Below, one piece after another: positions 18,331 to 25,389 of a DNA stretch of 64,000 nt. The stretch comes from Roseivirga echinicomitans (GTDB lineage Bacteria; Bacteroidota; Bacteroidia; Cytophagales; Cyclobacteriaceae): assembly GCF_001592935.1 (NCBI RefSeq), contig NZ_LRDB01000012.1:124001-188000 (forward strand), written 5' to 3'. A program made the position numbers and the translations under genes. Under the pieces are notes generated by a model. It did no database searches. It saw nothing but the letters and a program-made list of their open reading frames with translations, and was not told the origin of the DNA. Every line of letters starts with the position of its first letter. Position 1 is the stretch's first letter.

Positions 18331-19696
18331 GTTTTTCTAATCTGCGATAAAGCGAAGCTCTTGTGAGCCCAAGCTCTTTGGCTGCTTTAGAAATGTTACC
18401 CGAATGCTTATTCACCGCTTTTAGAATCACATTCTTTTCTACCTCATCAAGGTTGAAGTTTTCTGCTGCGTCATTTACGGAGTCTTGCTTCTGAACTAAA
18501 AAGAAGAAGTCGTCTGGCATTAAAGTATTGCCTTCCCCCATAATAATAGCCCTTTCAATGGCGTGTTGAAGCTCGCGAATGTTGCCAGGCCATGAATATT
18601 TCTGAAGCTTCTTCATAGTAGATGAAGCTACCTTCTTTCTGTCCTTGCGGTATTTGTCGCAATACACTTTAACAAAATGTTCTGTAAGAAGAATAATGTC
18701 ATCCTGCCTTTCGCGAAGCGGAGGTAAATGCACTTCTACCGTATTGATTCTATAGAGTAAATCCTGTCTGAAGGTATTTTCGTGTACCATTTCATACAGC
18801 GGCATATTAGTCGCACAAATCAAACGGATATCTATAGGCATCGATTTATTGGAGCCAATCTTCGTTACTTCTCTGCGTTGAATGGCAGTGAGGAGTTTTG
18901 ATTGAAGAGGAAGACTTAGGTTTCCGATTTCATCCAAAAATAAAGAGCCGCCATTGGCTACTTCAAAACGTCCTACTCGGTCTTCTTTGGCATCCGTAAA
19001 AGCCCCTTTTTTATGCCCAAAAAGTTCACTTTCAAAGAGGGTTTCGGTAATGGCCCCCATGTCGACCCCCACGAATACATTGTCTTTCCGCAATGATCGT
19101 TGATGAAGTGCTCTGGCGACAAGTTCTTTACCTGTTCCGTTTTCTCCTAAAATCAAAACATTGGCATCCGTTCCAGCCACTTTATCGATGATGGAAAAGA
19201 CATTCTTCATGGAAGGACTGTCTCCAATAATGTCTTTAAAGGGCTTACTTATTTCGTCTTCAAGCTGTTTTTTAGCACTCTTGAGTTTGTCGACTTCAGC
19301 ATAAGAGCGTTTTAATTTAACCGCTGTCGAGAGGGTCGCAATTAATTTTTCGTTCTGCCAAGGCTTAAGTACAAAGTCGGTAGCTCCTTCTTTTAGTGCC
19401 TTAACTGCCATCTCCACATCACCAAAAGCGGTGATTAATACCACCACAGCAGATGGATCGGCATCTAATATCTGTTCTAACCAATAATAGCCTTCCTTAC
19501 CACTAGTAATGTCTTTGCTGAAATTCATGTCGAGCAAAATGACATCATAGGTGCCGTTGTTCATAAGAAAAGGAATTTTTTTAGGGTTCTTTTCTATAAT
19601 GACCTCTTTGGCGTGTTTTTTAAGTAAGAGTTTGGCGGCAATGAGTACATCCTCATCGTCATCTATGATTAATATTTTACCGAGTTCGTTATCCAC
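18320..19696 (-). CDS. Sigma-54-dependent response regulator, NtrC family
   Basis: A 458-residue activator. The receiver domain has the acidic pocket DDDED (12-16), phospho-acceptor Asp56 and Lys111. The AAA+ domain has Walker A GENGTGKE (184-191) and the sigma-54 contact loop at 231-236 reads GAFTDA rather than the canonical GAFTGA. Walker B is GGSLFLDEIG. The C-terminus is a Fis-type helix-turn-helix (KHSGNISKAAKELGLTRASLYRRLEKHGL). It is the first gene of the pair with the kinase at 16981-18330 and faces away from the membrane-fusion/ABC/TolC genes. Control of those genes is inferred from orientation. The G-to-D change recurs in Bacteroidota NtrC-like proteins as far as I recall, so it need not mean loss of function. 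Confidence 0.95.
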   Translation of the reverse strand: MDNELGKILIIDDDEDVLIAAKLLLKKHAKEVIIEKNPKKIPFLMNNGTYDVILLDMNFSKDITSGKEGYYWLEQILDADPSAVVVLITAFGDVEMAVKALKEGATDFVLKPWQNEKLIATLSTAVKLKRSYAEVDKLKSAKKQLEDEISKPFKDIIGDSPSMKNVFSIIDKVAGTDANVLILGENGTGKELVARALHQRSLRKDNVFVGVDMGAITETLFESELFGHKKGAFTDAKEDRVGRFEVANGGSLFLDEIGNLSLPLQSKLLTAIQRREVTKIGSNKSMPIDIRLICATNMPLYEMVHENTFRQDLLYRINTVEVHLPPLRERQDDIILLTEHFVKVYCDKYRKDRKKVASSTMKKLQKYSWPGNIRELQHAIERAIIMGEGNTLMPDDFFFLVQKQDSVNDAAENFNLDEVEKNVILKAVNKHSGNISKAAKELGLTRASLYRRLEKHGL

Positions 19697-20013
19697 TAGT
19701 GTCTAATTTAAAGTACTTAATCTTCCTTGCTGCCTATAATAGTGCCAACTAACATTGTGGCCGCTGAGGCAACTATTTGGGTATTTGTGTGTCCGCTATC
19801 GTTCTGAAAATGTACTAAATACGGACAGTATAAAGCTAGTGACATTTTACCTTTTTACTAAGAAATTTGGGTAAACCCTTTCAAAGGGAGGTTTAAATGT
19901 TGGTCATCTGATGTTTCTGATACCGCTTAAACTAAAATTATGTCACACCACAAATTATTGGTGCCTTGGCTTTGTGAAATTGATTTATGTATCATATATT
20001 GCATACGTTGTTT

Positions 20014-20093
20014 TGAATTAATTTAAACGTTAATTCAGATATTTTGAGTTTTTGACCTTTGGGCTCGATTCTGACCAAATCGAGCCTTTTTTT
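20014..20093 (+). ncRNA. Candidate small RNA ending in a strong terminator
   Basis: Two stems in a row, TGAATTAA/TTAATTCA (20014-20021 with 20030-20037) and the terminator at 20062-20093, with no gene upstream on this strand. The terminator must end some transcript that starts within the gap. The 5' end is not defined; 20014 marks only the first structured element. This is inferred from sequence alone. Confidence 0.35.
20062..20093 (+). terminator. Strong Rho-independent terminator with no upstream gene
   Basis: GGCTCGATT (20062-20070) and AATCGAGCC (20078-20086) form a perfect 9-bp stem with a 7-base loop, followed by seven T (20087-20093). The nearest plus-strand gene end upstream is pbpC, about 8 kb away. 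The stop of that transcript cannot be what it serves. Confidence 0.85.
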
Positions 20094-20229
20094 ATGCCCA
20101 ATCCTCTGGGCTCAGTAATTACAAAACTGTTCGATTCCGATCAAGTCCTGTTCTAATATTGTACACCTTTACGCTTCTTGGTATATGTTAATAGTTGTTA
20201 AATGTCTATTATTCAGGTTATTGTGTTTG

Positions 20230-20244
20230 TGGCATCTTTGTTGG
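20230..20244 (+). promoter_or_regulatory. Possible sigma-54 promoter of the export operon
   Basis: TGGCAT-N5-TTGG resembles the sigma-54 consensus TGGCAC-N5-TTGC with correct spacing. The essential GC of the -12 element reads GG, which is a serious mismatch. It ends 34 bases before the chosen ATG at 20279, a suitable distance, and an NtrC-type activator is encoded next door. Weak evidence. Confidence 0.25.
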
Positions 20245-20278
20245 TAAAAGCAGGCCGGATAAGAAAACATCACTCAAA

Positions 20279-21538
20279 ATGGCAATGGACAGAAAGATTA
20301 AAAAGAAGGTATGGACCGCAAAAAGAATTTTTACAATACTAGGTGTCACTGGGGTTGTCGCCCTAATCGCTTATGTATTCTTTTTTGCTGATAAATCCTC
20401 AAAACTCAATGTTGAGTTAGATAAAATTAATGTAGCCGGAGTAACTGAAGGCGCATTCCAAGAATTTATTCCTGTTGAGGGCACGGTCAACCCGAAAACA
20501 ACCATATATCTAGATGCCATTGTTGGCGGGAATGTGGAAGAGAAATTTTTAGATGGAGGTGTTGAAGTTGAAGAAGGAGATACTATTCTAAAGCTTGTGA
20601 ATGATAACCTTCAAATGAATTACATCCGAGAGCAAACGCAGGCTAACTTACTAAGAAATGATATAGAGAACACAAACCTTAATCTTCGTCAGCGGCTGTT
20701 TCAATCAAAGTCGAACATTATTAATTTGGACTTTGATATTGAGCAAGCAAAGGATGCTTATGCTAGAAACAAGCAGCTTTGGGAGGATAAAGTTATCTCA
20801 GAGAAGGAGTACTTTGACTCTAAAAGAGCTTACGAAAAGCTAGAAGCGAGAAGGGTCAATGAAATCGAATCAATGAAATTTGATTCACTAAATGCAGTGA
20901 CTAGTACCAAGCAAAATGAAGAACGACTGGAATCTACGAAAGAGAGTTTAGAAATTGTAAAAGGAAACTTAAGCAATTTATGGGTAACGGCCAGAATTTC
21001 CGGATTGCTTTCTACTGTGAATTTTGAGGTTGGGCAAAACGTTAGCCCTGGTGTGACCATTGCTCAAATCGATGATTTGGATGGGTTTAAGATTGTCGCT
21101 CGCGTAGATCAACATTACTTAGATAGGGTGTATTTGGGGTTGAGAGGTAACTTCGACTTCGGTGGCTCAAACTATGGTTTAGTAATTCGAAAAATATTTC
21201 CTGAAATTAATAGTGGTCAGTTTAATGTCGAAATGATGTTTGAAGGGGAGGCGCCTGAGAATATTCGTAGAGGCCAAACTGTGCCAATCAAACTTCAGTT
21301 GAGCGAGGAGCGTCAAGCAATTATGATTCCTCGAGGAGCCTTCTTCCAAACTACTGGGGGTAACTGGATTTTTGTAGTAGATGCTTCAGGAGAATTTGCA
21401 GAGAGAAGAAGTATCAGCATTGGTAACCAAAACACAAGACAATATGAGGTGCTCGAAGGGTTGAAGCCTGGGGAGCAAGTAATTACCTCATCTTATGATG
21501 GTTATGAAGACAAAGATAAGCTAGTAATAAAAAAATAG
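20279..21538 (+). CDS. HlyD/MacA-type membrane fusion (adaptor) protein
   Basis: A 419-residue periplasmic adaptor of a tripartite efflux system. A positively charged N-terminus (MAMDRKIKKKVW) leads into one inner-membrane helix (RIFTILGVTGVVALIAYVFFF). The lipoyl-like half-motif EEGDTILKLVNDN precedes a long coiled-coil hairpin (about residues 105-230), then a beta-barrel (GLLSTVNFEVGQNVSPGVTI) and a membrane-proximal domain ending in GLKPGEQVITSSYDGY. ATG 20279 is chosen over an upstream TTG (20195), which would add 28 residues unlike any adaptor before the charged segment. It heads an operon with the ABC ATPase (38-base gap) and TolC, but no permease follows. Confidence 0.92.
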   Translation: MAMDRKIKKKVWTAKRIFTILGVTGVVALIAYVFFFADKSSKLNVELDKINVAGVTEGAFQEFIPVEGTVNPKTTIYLDAIVGGNVEEKFLDGGVEVEEGDTILKLVNDNLQMNYIREQTQANLLRNDIENTNLNLRQRLFQSKSNIINLDFDIEQAKDAYARNKQLWEDKVISEKEYFDSKRAYEKLEARRVNEIESMKFDSLNAVTSTKQNEERLESTKESLEIVKGNLSNLWVTARISGLLSTVNFEVGQNVSPGVTIAQIDDLDGFKIVARVDQHYLDRVYLGLRGNFDFGGSNYGLVIRKIFPEINSGQFNVEMMFEGEAPENIRRGQTVPIKLQLSEERQAIMIPRGAFFQTTGGNWIFVVDASGEFAERRSISIGNQNTRQYEVLEGLKPGEQVITSSYDGYEDKDKLVIKK

Positions 21539-21576
21539 TATAAATTAATTCACAACAACCTTTAACTTTTATTAAA

Positions 21577-22290
21577 ATGGAAAACAGTAAGAATCTTATT
21601 ACCACTAAAGGTCTTAAAAAATTCTATTACACTGATGAGGTAGAAACTACAGCATTGGGTAATGTGAACCTTGAAATCAAAGAAGGCGAATTTGTAGCCG
21701 TAATGGGCCCTTCTGGTTGTGGTAAGTCCACACTTTTGAACATCATTGGTCTTTTAGATAATCCTTCTGAAGGAGAGTTTTACTTCTATGAGGAGGAGGT
21801 TTCTAACTACTCTGAAAGACAAAGGGCAGAATTGAGAAAAAGAAACATCGGTTTCGTTTTCCAAAGCTTTAACCTTATTGATGAGTTAACAGTATTTGAA
21901 AACGTAGAACTTCCTTTGATCTACTTAAAATACCCAGCGGCAGATCGTAAGAAACGTGTTGAAGAAGTACTTGAGCAAATGCAGATCATGCACAGAAAAG
22001 ATCACTTCCCTCAGCAATTATCAGGTGGACAGCAACAAAGGGTAGCGGTAGCCAGAGCGGTTGTAGCTAAGCCAAACCTAATCCTTGCGGATGAGCCTAC
22101 TGGTAACTTGGACTCTACCAACGGTCAGGAAGTAATGACACTTTTGACTAACCTTAATGAGAGCGGAACTACCGTAATTATGGTGACGCACTCTGCAACA
22201 GATGCAGAATACTCACACAGAGTAATCAATCTATTTGATGGTCAGATTGTTTCTGAGAACATCAATTCGAAAGAAAACTCACTAGTTTAA
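21577..22290 (+). CDS. ABC transporter ATP-binding protein (MacB/LolD type)
   Basis: A 237-residue ATPase. Walker A GPSGCGKS at 44-51, Q loop in GFVFQSFNLIDELTV, signature LSGGQQQRVAVARA, Walker B NLILADEPTG with DEPTGNLDS, and the H loop IMVTHS are intact. The DEPTGNLDS segment and short length place it with ATPases that drive MacB/FtsX-type permeases, not with importers. It lies between the adaptor and TolC genes, where a permease would normally be encoded as well, but none is present. It could therefore energise permeases encoded elsewhere, such as that at 989-3565. Confidence 0.95.
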   Translation: MENSKNLITTKGLKKFYYTDEVETTALGNVNLEIKEGEFVAVMGPSGCGKSTLLNIIGLLDNPSEGEFYFYEEEVSNYSERQRAELRKRNIGFVFQSFNLIDELTVFENVELPLIYLKYPAADRKKRVEEVLEQMQIMHRKDHFPQQLSGGQQQRVAVARAVVAKPNLILADEPTGNLDSTNGQEVMTLLTNLNESGTTVIMVTHSATDAEYSHRVINLFDGQIVSENINSKENSLV

Positions 22291-22315
22291 AAATATAACT
22301 CAAAGTGTCTGAAAG

Positions 22316-22337
22316 GGCTCTGGATTTTTCCAGAGCC
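22316..22337 (+). terminator. Hairpin between ABC ATPase and TolC genes, possible partial terminator
   Basis: GGCTCTGGA (22316-22324) and TCCAGAGCC (22329-22337) form a perfect 9-bp stem with a TTTT loop. It is followed by TAATTAAAAA, not a run of T, so termination would be incomplete. It may lower or separately set tolC expression within the operon. Confidence 0.6.
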
Positions 22338-22404
22338 TAATTAAAAACATGCTTTAAGGCAGCATGATTGGTCAATAATGCCTTGTGGATAGAAAACTCG
22401 AACG

Positions 22405-23742
22405 ATGAAAAAATTATTTTACACCCTTTTCTTCACTGTGTTTTTGGTTACTTCTCTAAGCGCTCAGCGAGTACTTACCTTAGATGAATGTATTCAAATA
22501 GCACTTGATAACAACTTGGATATTAAAAGAGCCAGAAACGAAGCTATTAGTGCTAGGGCTGGGTACACACAAAGTAAATTTAATTTTTTACCCGACTTAA
22601 GTGCTGGAGCAAGTCATCGATGGAGCGAAGGATTGTCTTTTGACCAAACTTCGGGAACCAGGGTTAATACAACCACGTTGGGCGGAAGCGCATCAATTGG
22701 TGCTTCAGTGACAATTTTTGGAGGCTTTAGTAAAAACTTAGAATTGAGTAGGAGTAAGCTCTTGTTAGAGGCTAATGAGCAAACAATAGAGAGTAATATT
22801 CAAACGATTGAAGGGAGTGTAGTAGGAGCTTTCCTTCAGGTTGTTTCTACTCAGGAAAACCTTAAGATTGCTGATCAGACTTTCGGTTTACTAAAGGAGC
22901 AGCTTGATAGAGAGGAAAAAAGAGAGAAGGCAGGTGTAGGTGATATGGAGCGCGTTTACAACTTCCGTTCGCAAGTAGCACAGCAAAACTTAAGGATTGT
23001 TGAGTTGAATAATCAACTTAAATCCAGTGAGTTGGTCTTGGTACAACTACTTCTTTTGGATCCCACTGAGGATTTTCGTTTTCAAGGTATCTCTGCCGAA
23101 GATGCCGATTTGGAAGCTCAAATCACAGATTTCGAGGAGGTTTCAGGGAAATCTTTAGCATATTCACCAGCAATTAAAGCTTCAGAGCTGAACTTAGAAG
23201 CTACCAAGAAATCATTCAAAATGGCTCAATACGCGTGGATGCCAAGGCTTAGTGCTTCTGCTAGTTATAGTTCTGGCTGGACTTCCAACTTGAGAAATCA
23301 AGATGGTAGCGTTGTGGACGTATCTACTCAAATGGAGAACAACGTAAATAAAGGGGCTGGTTTAAATTTGAGTATCCCCATTTTTAGTAATTTCCAAAAC
23401 CGTACGAGAGTTCAACAAACCAAGATTCAGGTTTTAAACTCAGAGATTGGTTTGCAGCAAGTAAAGAATAACCTTACCAATCAGGTGCAAAGAGCATATT
23501 TGGATTTAGTGAATGCCAAAACTTCGTTTGTCGCTGCTAAAGAAAGCTTGGTGAATTTGGAAATGGCATTTGAATTTGCAAAAAGCCGTTACGAGAATGG
23601 GACAATTGATTTTGTAACTTATTTAACGAGCTTGAATGGAAAGAATACTGGGGAGCTACAACTGGTGCAGGCCAAATACAGTATCTTATTCCGCCAGTTA
23701 ATTCTAGATATCTATACTGGCGAAATGAATAACCAAAACTAG
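22405..23742 (+). CDS. TolC-family outer membrane efflux protein
   Basis: A 445-residue outer-membrane channel. The N-terminal signal peptide (MKKLFYTLFFTVFLVTSLSAQ) is cleaved near residue 20. The start of the mature protein, RVLTLDECIQIALDNNLDIKRARNE, is the family hallmark, and the second half repeats the same helix-strand pattern (LNLSIPIFSNFQNRTRVQQTK), as in the two-fold TolC repeat. It ends the adaptor/ATPase/TolC set. Its TAG stop forms part of a CTAG whose other strand is the stop of the convergent gene (23739-24569), with no terminator between them. Confidence 0.95.
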   Translation: MKKLFYTLFFTVFLVTSLSAQRVLTLDECIQIALDNNLDIKRARNEAISARAGYTQSKFNFLPDLSAGASHRWSEGLSFDQTSGTRVNTTTLGGSASIGASVTIFGGFSKNLELSRSKLLLEANEQTIESNIQTIEGSVVGAFLQVVSTQENLKIADQTFGLLKEQLDREEKREKAGVGDMERVYNFRSQVAQQNLRIVELNNQLKSSELVLVQLLLLDPTEDFRFQGISAEDADLEAQITDFEEVSGKSLAYSPAIKASELNLEATKKSFKMAQYAWMPRLSASASYSSGWTSNLRNQDGSVVDVSTQMENNVNKGAGLNLSIPIFSNFQNRTRVQQTKIQVLNSEIGLQQVKNNLTNQVQRAYLDLVNAKTSFVAAKESLVNLEMAFEFAKSRYENGTIDFVTYLTSLNGKNTGELQLVQAKYSILFRQLILDIYTGEMNNQN

Positions 23743-24569
23743 TTTATCTCAAAAATATCGAGTGTAGTACTTGTAAAAAGAAACACTCGTTTGTTTTCCA
23801 TTAGAACAAAAGTGTAAGAGGGGTCAGGTAAACTGACCTCTTTTTTTTGTTTAGTGTAGATATCAAAATATAGGACGTTCCCATTTTGAATACTTATTAA
23901 GGCGGAGTCCTTAAAGCTGAAGAAGTTGAGGCCGAATAGAGGAAGTGTTTCTAAGTAATTACCAATATTGTCGAAGACAAGCACCCCATTTTTATTGTCG
24001 CTAATGAAGAGTAAGTTTTGGTATTCCCTGATGTAGGAAAAGTCATGATTCTTGTTTTTAAGAACTAAGTTCAAATTGGTATCTGAAATTACTTCATTAT
24101 TATTAGTATCTACTTTCTTTAAGCTAAGCGCCTGGGCGTCTAGTACCCAAATGTTATTGTCTGCTGCTATGGTAGAAAGACTGGAGTTGCTAACGACTTG
24201 CTGATTGCCAAATTTGTATCGCTCAGATTCAACAAGGAACCGGTTAAAAAACGAGTATTCTTGAAAGTCCTTATAGAAGGCAAAGACCCTAAGCCCTTGC
24301 CACGCTTCTATGATGCGGGGAGTAGACCTCTTGGTAGGAGAGTAGTGTGATTGAAACTCACCATTTGAGTTGTACTTGTCTATTGACCCGTTGAGAGAAG
24401 ACACATAGAGGTTACTCTGGCGATCAATTGAAACTAGGTTTGCCGGATTTTTTAGTGTGACCGATTCTAATTTCTTCCAATCTTGCGTGTATGCAAGAGG
24501 GTGGGAAAAGATTAATATGAATAAGGTAAGCTTAAGCTTCAAAAGTATTGAAGTTGAAATTTTGGCCAT
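23739..24569 (-). CDS. Secreted beta-propeller-like protein of unknown function
   Basis: A 276-residue protein from the ATG at 24569 (MAKISTSILLKLKLTLFILIF), which provides a signal peptide ending near AYTQ. A frame from 24617 would be longer but puts the charged/hydrophobic signal internally. The body has repeated blades of the type NLVSIDRQSNLYVSS, STIAADNNIWVLDAQ, LLFISDNKNGVLVFDNIGNY, resembling NHL/6-bladed propellers. No enzyme motif is seen. The start overlaps the lpxH end by 38 bases, suggesting translational coupling with lpxH. The end is convergent with tolC (shared CTAG). Confidence 0.75.
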   Translation of the reverse strand: MAKISTSILLKLKLTLFILIFSHPLAYTQDWKKLESVTLKNPANLVSIDRQSNLYVSSLNGSIDKYNSNGEFQSHYSPTKRSTPRIIEAWQGLRVFAFYKDFQEYSFFNRFLVESERYKFGNQQVVSNSSLSTIAADNNIWVLDAQALSLKKVDTNNNEVISDTNLNLVLKNKNHDFSYIREYQNLLFISDNKNGVLVFDNIGNYLETLPLFGLNFFSFKDSALISIQNGNVLYFDIYTKQKKEVSLPDPSYTFVLMENKRVFLFTSTTLDIFEIN

Positions 24570-25293
24570 CAAACTCTCCATAGGTATAGTTGTTGATCCA
24601 TTCCCCCAAGTTAACATATCTACTGTTTTCTCCTACCTTTAGGTCAAGAGGTAAATGCCTATGTCCGAATAGGTATAGGTCTCGGTGTTTTTGCGCTTCT
24701 TTCTTTTTAGCATAAGCCCAAAGCCATTCTCCTTCTCCTAAGAACTCTTGCTCTTTCTCATGCCCCTGTGCTCGACTTTTTCTAGACCAGTAATTAGCCA
24801 AACCAATACCTAAATTAGGATGAAGTCTGTGAAAGCACCATTGAAAGAAGGGGTTAGTAAATATCTTCTTCAACGATTTATAACCTTTGTCATGAGGCCC
24901 GAGTCCATCGCCATGGCCAATGAGCATCGAATAATTATTGATCGTGATGTCGATGGGGTCTTTAACTACTTTAGCATTCAGCTCTTGCTCTAAATAACCA
25001 AACATCCATAAATCATGGTTGCCGGTAAAAATCACAAGCTCAATGCCTCTATCACTAAGTTCAGCCAATTTGCCCAAGAATCGGGTAAAGCCTTTTGGAA
25101 CAACGGAATTATATTCAAACCAAAAATCGAAAAGGTCACCTACCAGAAATATTACTTGTGCATCTTTCGAAATAGAATCGAGCCACCTTACAATTTTTCG
25201 CTCCCTTTCAAGGCTCTTTTCAAATGAAGGAACCCCTAAATGGAAATCGGATGCGAAATAAGCTTTTTTGCCTGTGGCTAAGTTGATGTTCAT
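24532..25293 (-). CDS. lpxH: UDP-2,3-diacylglucosamine diphosphatase
   Basis: A 253-residue calcineurin-like phosphoesterase that hydrolyses UDP-2,3-diacylglucosamine to lipid X and UMP in lipid A synthesis, at the cytoplasmic membrane face. Motifs: SDFHLG, VGDLFDFWFEY, TGNHDLWM, GHGDGLGPHD and FGHRHLPL, followed by YVNLGEWINNYTYG. The VGDLFDFWFEY stretch is distinctive for LpxH. It is flanked by ftsH (upstream on the same strand, separated by a terminator) and an overlapping propeller gene downstream. The presence of ftsH nearby is notable because FtsH degrades LpxC in E. coli, but the link here is only proximity. Confidence 0.92.
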   Translation of the reverse strand: MNINLATGKKAYFASDFHLGVPSFEKSLERERKIVRWLDSISKDAQVIFLVGDLFDFWFEYNSVVPKGFTRFLGKLAELSDRGIELVIFTGNHDLWMFGYLEQELNAKVVKDPIDITINNYSMLIGHGDGLGPHDKGYKSLKKIFTNPFFQWCFHRLHPNLGIGLANYWSRKSRAQGHEKEQEFLGEGEWLWAYAKKKEAQKHRDLYLFGHRHLPLDLKVGENSRYVNLGEWINNYTYGEFDGQNFNFNTFEA

Positions 25294-25340
25294 GGCTACG
25301 TTAATGCAACTTCAAAATTGCAAAGTATTCATAAATAAAA

Positions 25341-25365
25341 AAATCAGGCACTATTGGCCTGATTT
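25341..25365 (-). terminator. ftsH terminator
   Basis: AAATCAGGC and GCCTGATTT form a perfect 9-bp stem around a 7-base loop. On the minus strand it is followed by TTTTTTTATTT, a good U-tract, and it lies 25 bases after the ftsH stop. Confidence 0.88.
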
Positions 25366-25389
25366 CAATTTCAAATTTTCTATAAAAGA

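Larger units (their letters stand above)
19697..20278. other. 582-base intergenic region between the two-component genes and the export operon
   Basis: No convincing protein gene. It holds, from left to right: a weak minus-strand sigma-54-like match near 19734-19747; a TGTCCG/CGGACA inverted repeat around 19790-19828; a CCCTTT/AAAGGG hairpin near 19880; a small hairpin at 20014-20037; a strong plus-strand terminator at 20062-20093; and a sigma-54-like match at 20230-20244 just before the export operon. Only the terminator is certain. The length and the unexplained terminator suggest a small RNA or leader. Confidence 0.6.

Noticed and set aside
19940..20026. 28-codon open frame (ATG to TAA) inside the 582-base gap
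   Set aside because: No ribosome-binding site, odd composition with several Cys and Ile, and short length that can arise by chance; kept only as a note to the candidate small RNA.
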